Shown here piece after piece: positions 53,241 to 61,203 of a stretch of 64,000 nt of DNA. The DNA lies in contig NZ_JAFMTA010000001.1 in the NCBI RefSeq assembly GCF_017916515.1, positions 806,001 to 870,000 of the forward strand. Direction: 5' to 3'. The notes under the pieces are model-generated. The model made no database searches. It saw nothing but the letters and a program-made list of their open reading frames with translations, and had not been told where the DNA came from. The position numbers and the translations under genes are program-made. This DNA is from Naasia sp. SYSU D00948 (lineage in GTDB: Bacteria > Actinomycetota > Actinomycetes > Actinomycetales > Microbacteriaceae). The stretch's first letter is position 1; the number at the start of each line of letters is the position of its first letter.

Positions 53241-56200
53241 TCAGCTGCGGCCTCCTCGCGGCGCAGGCTGCACCTGCACCGACGCGTCGGCCGTGGCGCT
53301 CAGCTCACCGGACTCGGCGACGAGGGTGTACTTCCCCGTCCTGGTGTCCGTCGGCACGGTGACGGCGCCCGTGAAGGACCCGTCCGACCCCATGGTGACG
53401 GCGCCGAGGGGCACGGTCACGACGGACCGGCCCACCTTCGCCTCGAGCGAGAGCTCGACCGAGCTGCCGGGGAGGAATCCGGTGACCTCGACCGCGAGGG
53501 AGCCGCCGGCCGCGACCTTGCCGCCCTCGGTCGCGACCTTCGGGTCGGGCACGAACGCCGGCTCGACGAGCTGCACGACGCCCCAGCGAGCGGTGCTCTG
53601 GTAGCCCAGCCCGGTCGGGTCCGCCCACGTCTTCACCGCGGTGCGGGCGCCCGCCGTCGCGTCGTTCACCTGGAAGTCCAGGCCGTGGAAGGTGCCCACG
53701 CCGCCCTCGTCGAGCAGGCTGATCGCCGCCTCCACGATGTAGCCGCCGTCGGTCACGCTCGTGGCGCTCTGCAGGCGGCCCTCCTGGAAGGCCTCGTCAC
53801 CGGTGCCGAACGAGACCGCGTTCAGGTAGCTGATCCGGATCTGCGTGTCGTCGTAGCGGTACGGGCCGTTCTTGACGTTGCCTGCGTCGAGGAAGATCTC
53901 GACCGAGTCCTGGATCCAGGGGTCGGATCCGGACGCGTCGAGCGTCGGGTCCGCCACCTCGGCGAGGACGTACAGCGTTCCGTCGCGCCAGAGCGTGCGA
54001 ACCGTCGCCTCGGCGCCGTTCGGGTCGCCCGCCACCAACTTGCTCGTGACGACGGAGTTCGCACCGGCCCAGGCCTCGTCGACCTCGCCGTCGATGGCCG
54101 GAGCAGCCGGCGCCTCCACGACCTCGGTGTACGACAGCGGCTCCACGAGCGTGAGGGTGCCCGTCGTGCCCTCCCCGGCCCAGCCGGAGGTCACGGCGCC
54201 GTCGGTGGCCCGGACGTCGAACGCGACGAGGTCGCCCTCGGCGGCCGCCGCGAGCGGCAGGTGGGCGACGACCGCCCAGCCGCCGTCGACCTCCGCCGTC
54301 ACGGCGTCGACGTCGCCCTCGCCGTTCCTGCCCACGGTGGAGGTGGTGTCCCCCACCGTGAACCAGACGGCGTCGGTCGCCTCGGGCGTGGCGTCCATCA
54401 CTCGGACGTAGGCGGTGAGGCGGTCGGCGCTCCAGCGCAGCTGGAACCCGGCGACGTCCTCCACCGCGTGCAGCGGGAGCTGCGACCACTCGAGGGCGTC
54501 GACCGCGCCGTCACCCAGCGCGACGTCGCCCGCGAAGACGACCGCCGTCCGGAGCGGGGCGGGCAGCTCGGCGTCCGCCGCGCCGTAGTAGGCGGGCTTG
54601 GCCTGCAGCTGGTCGTCGAACAGCAGCGGGGCGCCGGAGGAGTTCCGCCAGCTCCGGCCGTCCGTGAGGCCCCACACCGTCACCGAGAACAGCTCCCCGG
54701 TGTGCTCGCGGAAGATCCGGAACGCGTCGCGGTAGTAGTAGCCCTGGTCGACCAGCAGCGCCTCGGTGACGGGCGTCCCCGTCGTGACGTCGAGCTCGCT
54801 CACCACCTGGGTGACGGGCAGGTCCGAGAAGGCGACGATCGCGTCCTCGAGCGCCTGCACCGGCATGGCGAGGCTCACGTGGAACTGGTGACCCACCGCG
54901 TCGACCGGGACGCCGCGCGCCAGCAGCCGCTCGACGAGGGCGTGCATGCGCTGCTGCTTGCCGATCTGCTCGGTGTTGTAGTCGTTGATCGTCAGGGTGA
55001 TCGGCCGGCTTTCGCCCTCGACCGCGTACTGGCCGTTGAAGGCCTCGTCCGCGTACTGGAACGCCAGGTCGATGTACTCCTCGCCGAGGATGCGGTACCA
55101 CTCGCTGCGGCGCAGCCCGTCCGCCTCCTCGCGGCCGTCGGAGACGACCTCGTTGACGACGTCGAACGCGACGAGCGGGTTGGTCTCGCTGCCGAAGAGG
55201 CCGTAGCCGCCTCCGGTGCTGAGCGCCTCCGCGACCGCGAAGATGTGCGTCCGCAGGCGGTCGCGCAGGACCTGCTGGTCCGTCTCGCTCGTCGTGAGCG
55301 GCTGTCCCGCGCCGTTCTGGAAGAACCAGGCCGGCGTCTGGCTGTGCCAGACGAGCGTGTGCCCGTAGACCCGCAGGTCGTTCGCCTGGGCGAAGTCCAT
55401 GAGCGCCTGCGCCTCGGGGTGGATGCCGAAGGCCCCCTCCGCGTCGTACCAGGCCTCCGGCTTCATGTGGTTCTCCGCCGTGATCTGGTCGAAGTGCCGC
55501 AGCAGCAGCTCGGACGCGCTGCCGGTGGTCTCCCGGCGGTCGATCGCCACGCCGATCGGGAAGTCGACCGTGTCCTGCAGCGGCGTCAGGGGCTGGACGC
55601 CCCGGTCCTCCTGCGGCTGGATGACCACGTCGTCGAGGAGGAAGCTCCCCGCGCCGCCGTCCGTGTAGGAGGTCTCGAAGTACACGAACGCAGTGTCGGC
55701 GGCCGGCATCTGGTACGTCGCGGTGACCTGCCTCCACTCGCCGGAGGTGACGTCCGCGAACTGGCCGACGGTGTCGAACGACGTCGATCCGCCGCTCGTG
55801 CGCTGCATGCTGAGCCAGATGTCGTCGGAGCCGGCGCCCGCCGCCATCTTCACCCAGGCGGTGATCTCGTAGGTCACGCCGGGCTGCATGAGTCCGGTGA
55901 CATCGTGGCCGATGCCGTCGCCCTGAGACGTCCGGTTGCTCACGAGCGCCGCCTGCGCGCCGCCGTGCTTCTCCTCGGTCGTGAGGGTGACCGTGGGGTC
56001 GCCCTGCGCGTCTCCGCGCGGCACCCAGCCGTCGAGCCCGTCCTCGAAGTCGCTGCTCAGGACAGGACCGGCAGCGGGGATGCCGCCGCCGGGAAGCGTG
56101 AACGTCCAGCCCTCCGCCAGCCGCTCCGACACGACGGTCTCGACCGCCGCCACGGTGCCCGCGCGGTCACCGCCGCCGTCGTGCACGAGCACGAGCTGAC

Positions 56201-57755
56201 CCGGCTTCATGGCCGCGCGGAGGTTCGCGGTGAGCGTCGCCTCGTCCTGCGTCTCCCAGTCGTTGATCACGTTGACGACGGCGAGCGGCTGCATTCCGAG
56301 GGCGACCGCGACCTCCGGGGTGCTGCCCCAGCTGCCGTTCGGCGCGCGGAAGTACGGCACCTGCGCGTCCGGGTCGCCGAGCGCGTCGCGGATGATCTCG
56401 AGGTTCGCCTTGAGGTCGGCCTCGATCGCCGCGTGCGTCCAGCTGCCCATGTCGGCGTACGAGGTGGTGTGGTTGCAGAGGGTGTGCCCCTCGGCCACGA
56501 TCCGGCGCAGGATGTCCGCGCCGCCCTCGGCCTGGATGTTCTGCCCGATGACGCAGAAGACCGCGGGCAGGTCGTTCGCCGCGAGGAAGTCGAGGATCTC
56601 CTCGGTCTCGCCGGGGTTCGGCCCGTCGTCGAACGTCAGGGCGGACACGTTGCCGCTGCCGCGCGCGGAGGCGACGGGCGTCTCGACGGGGTTCACCGCA
56701 CCGCCCGGCACGAAGTCCGGGTCGGGCGTCGGCTCCCAGGGCTCCTCGCCGCCGGTGGCCGCCGTGATCAGGATGTCGTCCACGAGGACGGTGTAGGGGC
56801 CGGCCTGGTCGGAGGTGCCGATGTACACCTGCGACTGGGCCGGGTCGATCGGGTTGCCGCCGTTGTCGACCTCGGGAAGCGTGAAGGTCCCGGTCACCGT
56901 CGTCCAGCCGCTGCCGTCGATCGTGGCGTTGCCGACCCAGTTGTACGCCGGCTTCACGACGAAGCGCACCTGCGTGCTGCCCGCCGCTCCTTCGGGCAGG
57001 CGCGCCCGCATCGAGAAGGTGTACTCGACGCCGGCCTCGAGGAGCCCGACCGGAGACTGGATGCCCTCGTAGTCCGCCGCGCGCGTGATGGACAGCGCCT
57101 TGCCGCCGTCCGCATCCACGTAGGCGAGGGCCGGGTTGCCGCTCGGGGTCCACGTCCCGGTCGTGCTGTCGTCGAAGTCCACCGCCGTGATGGTCTGCTC
57201 GGCGGGCGGAGCCGCCGGCCCCGTGATGAGGATGTCGTCGACGAGGTAGCCGTAGGGCGCGGCGAGGTCGTCCGTGCCGATGTAGACCTGGGTGGACGCC
57301 CCGGCCGGCACGGTGTACGTGCCCGTCACGGTGCTCCACGCGTCGGCGGTCATGGACGCGCCGCCGATCCAGTCGTAGGTCGTGTTCCCGGCCGCGTGGC
57401 GGGTCTCGGCGACGAAGCGGACGCCGGCGGGACCGGTGACGCCCTCCGCGAGCCGGACCCGCATCGAGAACGTGTACTCCACCTCGGACTGCAGGAGGCC
57501 CGCCGGGGACTTGATGCCGTCCCAGTTGTTGGCGCGGCCCTGCACGAGGAGCGCCTTGCCGCCGTCGGCGTCCACCACGGAGAGAGCGGGCCCTCCGTTC
57601 TGGACCCAGGGCGCCCAGCTCCCGTCCTCGAAGTCGGTGCTCAGCACCGTCGCCGCTTCCTCCGCGGCTGCGGCCCCCATGGGCACCGCGCCCCCGGCCA
57701 GCGCCAGGGCCAGAAGCCCCGTCCCCCATGCCCTGATACGCCGTCGTATCGCCAT
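53241..57755 (-). CDS. Secreted multidomain xylanase: 2 CBM, CE4 deacetylase, CBM, GH10, CBM9
   Basis: 1504 aa from the ATG at 57755 with AAGGAG upstream. Domains: signal peptide (1-30); two similar CBM4_9/CBM22-like modules (about 36-178 and 188-332, each with STDFEDG or VDFDDST starts and LVDDILIT ends); CE4 polysaccharide deacetylase (about 368-555; TFDDGP at 374-379, H429, FRAPNG with R470, DWE near 499, VHDGGGDR with H525); another CBM22-like module (565-713); GH10 (725-1062; acid/base E869 in DVVNEVV, nucleophile E987 in VVSELDV); CBM9-like modules to about 1400 and a final Ig-like domain. CE4 metal motif H-T-x-x-H has Tyr433 in place of the last His. It cleaves and probably deacetylates xylan outside the cell. 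No wall anchor seen. Confidence 0.9.
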   Translation of the reverse strand: MAIRRRIRAWGTGLLALALAGGAVPMGAAAAEEAATVLSTDFEDGSWAPWVQNGGPALSVVDADGGKALLVQGRANNWDGIKSPAGLLQSEVEYTFSMRVRLAEGVTGPAGVRFVAETRHAAGNTTYDWIGGASMTADAWSTVTGTYTVPAGASTQVYIGTDDLAAPYGYLVDDILITGPAAPPAEQTITAVDFDDSTTGTWTPSGNPALAYVDADGGKALSITRAADYEGIQSPVGLLEAGVEYTFSMRARLPEGAAGSTQVRFVVKPAYNWVGNATIDGSGWTTVTGTFTLPEVDNGGNPIDPAQSQVYIGTSDQAGPYTVLVDDILITAATGGEEPWEPTPDPDFVPGGAVNPVETPVASARGSGNVSALTFDDGPNPGETEEILDFLAANDLPAVFCVIGQNIQAEGGADILRRIVAEGHTLCNHTTSYADMGSWTHAAIEADLKANLEIIRDALGDPDAQVPYFRAPNGSWGSTPEVAVALGMQPLAVVNVINDWETQDEATLTANLRAAMKPGQLVLVHDGGGDRAGTVAAVETVVSERLAEGWTFTLPGGGIPAAGPVLSSDFEDGLDGWVPRGDAQGDPTVTLTTEEKHGGAQAALVSNRTSQGDGIGHDVTGLMQPGVTYEITAWVKMAAGAGSDDIWLSMQRTSGGSTSFDTVGQFADVTSGEWRQVTATYQMPAADTAFVYFETSYTDGGAGSFLLDDVVIQPQEDRGVQPLTPLQDTVDFPIGVAIDRRETTGSASELLLRHFDQITAENHMKPEAWYDAEGAFGIHPEAQALMDFAQANDLRVYGHTLVWHSQTPAWFFQNGAGQPLTTSETDQQVLRDRLRTHIFAVAEALSTGGGYGLFGSETNPLVAFDVVNEVVSDGREEADGLRRSEWYRILGEEYIDLAFQYADEAFNGQYAVEGESRPITLTINDYNTEQIGKQQRMHALVERLLARGVPVDAVGHQFHVSLAMPVQALEDAIVAFSDLPVTQVVSELDVTTGTPVTEALLVDQGYYYRDAFRIFREHTGELFSVTVWGLTDGRSWRNSSGAPLLFDDQLQAKPAYYGAADAELPAPLRTAVVFAGDVALGDGAVDALEWSQLPLHAVEDVAGFQLRWSADRLTAYVRVMDATPEATDAVWFTVGDTTSTVGRNGEGDVDAVTAEVDGGWAVVAHLPLAAAAEGDLVAFDVRATDGAVTSGWAGEGTTGTLTLVEPLSYTEVVEAPAAPAIDGEVDEAWAGANSVVTSKLVAGDPNGAEATVRTLWRDGTLYVLAEVADPTLDASGSDPWIQDSVEIFLDAGNVKNGPYRYDDTQIRISYLNAVSFGTGDEAFQEGRLQSATSVTDGGYIVEAAISLLDEGGVGTFHGLDFQVNDATAGARTAVKTWADPTGLGYQSTARWGVVQLVEPAFVPDPKVATEGGKVAAGGSLAVEVTGFLPGSSVELSLEAKVGRSVVTVPLGAVTMGSDGSFTGAVTVPTDTRTGKYTLVAESGELSATADASVQVQPAPRGGRS

Positions 57756-57931
57756 GTTTCGCTCCTTCGCGAGAAAAGTTACCCCCATAGGGGTGGCGCT
57801 CACGCTAGGACGAGTGCCCGCCGCATGTCCAGTTCGCCCGGAGAAGCGTGCGCCGGATGGCGCAACCGGCTTGACCTCGATCCCCGCCTTACGTAGCATC
57901 CAGGCACCTGAACAATTTTCGGTACCGATGC

Positions 57932-57942
57932 CGAAACTTTCG
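57932..57942. promoter_or_regulatory. LacI-type operator of the xylo-oligosaccharide transporter operon
   Basis: CGAAACTTTCG, a perfect palindrome about one base, 11 bp before the start codon. Just upstream TTTCGG (57917-57922) and CCGAAA (57931-57936) form a second, overlapping inverted pair. Shares the CGAAA/TTTCG arms of the site at 51613. Confidence 0.65.
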
Positions 57943-57953
57943 AGAGGCGTTCA

Positions 57954-59258
57954 ATGAAGAACAGACGCAGCATCATGCGTACTGCAGCAGTCACACTCGC
58001 AGCGGGAACCCTCGCCCTGACCGGCTGTGCCGGCGGCGGCGGCGGCGGAGGCGGCGGAGAGGGCGGCGGCGACGTCACGCTCACCTGGTGGCACAACGGC
58101 ACCCAGGGAGTCCTGAAGGAGTACTGGCAGAGCGTTGCCGACGCCTTCGAGGAGGAGAACCCGGGCGTCAAGGTCGAGATCCAGGTCACGCAGAACGAGG
58201 AGCTCCAGCGGACCAAGATCCCGAACGCGCTCCGCTCCAACAACCCGCCGGACCTGTTCCAGCAGTGGGGTGGCGGCGAGATGGCGGCCCAGGTCGAGGC
58301 CGGCCGTCTGCTCGACATCTCCGACGACGTGGAGGAGGAGCTCGACTCCATCGGCGGCAAGGCCGCCGGCTGGCAGTTCGAGGGCCAGACCTACGGCCTG
58401 CCCTACAGCATGGGCATCGAGGGCTTCTGGTACAACAAGGCGATGTTCGAGCAGGCCGGCATCACGACTCCGCCGGCCACGATGGACGAGCTGAACGACG
58501 CGGTGTCCAAGCTCAAGGCCGCCGGCATCACGCCGATCGCGGTCGGCGCCGCTGACAAGTGGCCGGCCGCGCACTACTGGTACAACTTCGCGCTCCGCAG
58601 CTGCTCGCAGGAGACCCTGGAGCAGGCGTCCGCCGAGTTCGACTTCAGCGACCCGTGCTTCGAGGAGGCCGGTGAGCACCTGCAGTCCTTCATCGAGACG
58701 GAGCCGTTCCAGGAGGGCTTCCTGGCCACGTCCGCACAGCAGGGCGCGGGCAGCTCGGCCGGCATGCTCGCCAACGGGCAGGCGGCCATGGAGCTCATGG
58801 GCCACTGGAACCCGGGCGTCATGGCCGGGCTCACGGAAAGCGGCGAGGGCCTCGGCGAGAACCTCGGCTGGTTCAACTTCCCGGGCGTCGAGGGCGGCGA
58901 GGGTGACCCGAAGGCGGCCCTGGGCGGCGGCGACGGGTTCTCCTGCTCGTGGCAGGCTCCGCCGGAGTGCGTCGACCTCCTCAAGTTCGTCGTGAACGTG
59001 GAGAACCAGCGGGCCTTCGCGGAGACCCAGACCGGTCTCCCCGTCGCCGAGGGCTCCGAGGACGCGGTCACCGACCCGACCATGCAGACGCTGCTCGAGG
59101 GCCGCGACAGCGCCCCCTACGTGCAGCTGTGGCTCGACACCACCTTCGGCCCGACCGTCGGTGGCGCCATGAACGACGCGATCGCGAACATGTTCGCGGG
59201 CCAGGCACAGCCGGGCGACATCGTGAAGGCCATGACGGACGCGGCAGCGACCCTCTAA
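57954..59258 (+). CDS. Sugar ABC transporter substrate-binding lipoprotein
   Basis: 434 aa from the ATG at 57954 with GAGAGG upstream. Lipobox LTGCAGG followed by a long glycine run as the linker. The cluster-1 solute-binding fold is shown by VTLTWWHNGTQGVLKEYW, NNPPDLFQQWGGGEMA, YGLPYSMGIEGFWYNKAMF and AAMELMGHWNPGVMAG. The operon with permeases and a GH3 enzyme beside two xylanases suggests xylo-oligosaccharides as the substrate, by context. First gene of the operon, with a LacI operator before it. Confidence 0.92.
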   Translation: MKNRRSIMRTAAVTLAAGTLALTGCAGGGGGGGGGEGGGDVTLTWWHNGTQGVLKEYWQSVADAFEEENPGVKVEIQVTQNEELQRTKIPNALRSNNPPDLFQQWGGGEMAAQVEAGRLLDISDDVEEELDSIGGKAAGWQFEGQTYGLPYSMGIEGFWYNKAMFEQAGITTPPATMDELNDAVSKLKAAGITPIAVGAADKWPAAHYWYNFALRSCSQETLEQASAEFDFSDPCFEEAGEHLQSFIETEPFQEGFLATSAQQGAGSSAGMLANGQAAMELMGHWNPGVMAGLTESGEGLGENLGWFNFPGVEGGEGDPKAALGGGDGFSCSWQAPPECVDLLKFVVNVENQRAFAETQTGLPVAEGSEDAVTDPTMQTLLEGRDSAPYVQLWLDTTFGPTVGGAMNDAIANMFAGQAQPGDIVKAMTDAAATL

Positions 59259-59272
59259 GGAACAACGGAACA

Positions 59273-60307
59273 ATGAGCATCTCGGACCGGTCCACCACTG
59301 AGGTGGGCCGGGACCGGGGCTCGATTCCCGCCGGCCGCGCGGACTCCGCGCGGCCGGCGGCGTCTCAGCCCGGTCCCATGAACGAAACCCGCCGCGCCCA
59401 CCAGCGCCGCAACGCCCGCCGGCTCAACCTCTTCATCGCGCTCTTCGCTGCGCCGGCCCTCATCGTCTACCTGACCTTCGTGCTGCTCCCGGTGCTGCTG
59501 GCAGCCTTCTACAGCTTCTGGAAGTGGAACGGCCTCGGACCCCTCACCGAGTTCGTGGGGATCGAGAACTACGCCCGCGCGCTCAGCGACCCCGTGTTCC
59601 TCGGCGCGGTCGGCCACAACCTCTTCTTCGTCATCGCATCGCTCCTCGTCCAGGGGCCGATCGCGATCGGGGCGGCACTGCTGCTCAACCGGCCGTTGCG
59701 AGGACGCACCGTGCTGCGAGTCGCGATCTTCATCCCGTACGTCCTGAGCGAGGTCATCGCCGGTGTCGCCTGGCGCCTGCTCCTGCAGCCGAACGGCCCG
59801 TTCGACAGCTTCCTCGCCGCAGTGGGGCTGGGGGGCCTGAAGCAGCTCTGGCTCGCGGACACGAACCTCGTCCTGTGGACCGTGTTCGCGGTCGTGAGCT
59901 GGAAGTACCTCGGCTTCGCGATCATCCTCTTCCTGGCCGGCCTTCAGGGCGTGCCCGAGGAGCTGTCCGAGGCGGCGCAGATCGACGGCGCCTCCTGGTG
60001 GCAGACGCAGCGCCACATCACCATCCCGCTGCTCGGACCGACCATCCGCATCTGGGCGTTCCTGTCGATCATCGGCTCGCTCCAGCTGTTCGACATGGTC
60101 TGGATCATGACGGGCGGCGGACCGGCGAACGCGACCTCCACGATGGCGACCTACATGATCCAGTTCGGCTTCCAGCGCTCCCAGTTCGGGTTCGGCAGCG
60201 CCGTCGCGGTGATCCTCTTCGTCGTCTCGTTCATCTTCGCGCTGATCTACCAGCGCTTCGTGCTGAGCCGCGACATCGGCGGCACAATGTCCAGAAGGGT
60301 GGGCTGA
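59273..60307 (+). CDS. Sugar ABC transporter permease (MalF/UgpA-like)
   Basis: 344 aa. A long hydrophilic N-terminus (1-55) and six membrane segments starting at LFIALFAAPALIVYLTFVLL. The EAA loop is LSEAAQIDGASWWQTQRHIT. An internal ATG at about residue 36 (MNETRRAHQRRN) could be an alternative start. Starts 14 bp after the binding protein and is followed by the second permease after one base. It forms the membrane channel with the next protein. Confidence 0.93.
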   Translation: MSISDRSTTEVGRDRGSIPAGRADSARPAASQPGPMNETRRAHQRRNARRLNLFIALFAAPALIVYLTFVLLPVLLAAFYSFWKWNGLGPLTEFVGIENYARALSDPVFLGAVGHNLFFVIASLLVQGPIAIGAALLLNRPLRGRTVLRVAIFIPYVLSEVIAGVAWRLLLQPNGPFDSFLAAVGLGGLKQLWLADTNLVLWTVFAVVSWKYLGFAIILFLAGLQGVPEELSEAAQIDGASWWQTQRHITIPLLGPTIRIWAFLSIIGSLQLFDMVWIMTGGGPANATSTMATYMIQFGFQRSQFGFGSAVAVILFVVSFIFALIYQRFVLSRDIGGTMSRRVG

Positions 60308-60308
60308 C

Positions 60309-61193
60309 ATGACCACTGTCGACCTCGCCACCGATCTCTCCAAGACCCCTCCCTCGCACCACGAGGCGGGCCGCCGGTTCGACTGGAGCTCGCCGTTCGT
60401 CTACGTGATCGCGCTCATCGTGGTGGGCATCTCGGTCGTGCCGGTGCTCTACGTGATCCTCGGGGGGTTCCGCTCCAACGCGCAGCTCAACGCCGACCCC
60501 GCGGGGCTCCCGAGCCCCTGGATCCTGAACAACTACGGGTCCGTGCTCACGGCGGGCACGTTCTGGCAGCAGGTCGCCAACAGCACGCTCACCGCGCTCG
60601 CGACGACCGCCGGCGTGGTGATCATCGGCGTCATGGCCGCCTTCGTGATCGCCCGCTACAACTTCAAGGGCCGGGACGCGCTGTACACGCTCTTCACGGT
60701 CGGGCTGCTCTTCCCGCTCACGGTCGCGATCCTGCCGCTGTACCTCATGCTGCAGAACCTCGGCCTGCTCGGGTCGCTGCTCGGTGTGATCATCCCGCAG
60801 GTCGCGTTCGCGCTGCCCACGACGATCGTCATCCTCGTGCCCTTCCTCCGGGCGATCCCGGAGGAGCTCGAGGACGCGGCGGTCATCGACGGAACCGGCC
60901 GGTTCGGGTTCTTCGCCCGGATCCTGCTGCCGCTCTCGGGACCCGGACTCGTGACGGTCGGCGTCCTCGCGTTCGTCGGCAGCTGGAACGCCTACCTGCT
61001 CCCGCTGCTCGTGCTCGGCGACCCGAACGCGTTCACCCTCCCGCTCGGCGTCCAGGCGTACTCCACGCAGTACTCGCAGGACACCGCCGCGGTGCTCGCG
61101 TTCACCTCGCTCGCGATGCTGCCCGCGCTGATCTTCTTCACGCTGGCCGAGCGCCGGATCGTCGGCGGCCTCACCGGCGCCGTCAAGGGCTGA
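60309..61193 (+). CDS. Sugar ABC transporter permease (MalG/AraQ-like)
   Basis: 294 aa, six membrane segments from FVYVIALIVVGISVVPVLYV onward. EAA loop LEDAAVIDGTGRFGFFARIL. The usual inner-membrane partner of the preceding permease. The operon contains no ATPase gene, so an orphan ATPase must serve it. Confidence 0.94.
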   Translation: MTTVDLATDLSKTPPSHHEAGRRFDWSSPFVYVIALIVVGISVVPVLYVILGGFRSNAQLNADPAGLPSPWILNNYGSVLTAGTFWQQVANSTLTALATTAGVVIIGVMAAFVIARYNFKGRDALYTLFTVGLLFPLTVAILPLYLMLQNLGLLGSLLGVIIPQVAFALPTTIVILVPFLRAIPEELEDAAVIDGTGRFGFFARILLPLSGPGLVTVGVLAFVGSWNAYLLPLLVLGDPNAFTLPLGVQAYSTQYSQDTAAVLAFTSLAMLPALIFFTLAERRIVGGLTGAVKG

Positions 61194-61203
61194 AAGGTTC
61201 CGA

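Noticed and set aside
53109-57896. 1595-aa plus-strand open frame opposite the secreted xylanase
   Set aside because: Shadow of the GH10/CE4 gene; no recognisable domain, while the minus strand has complete catalytic motifs.
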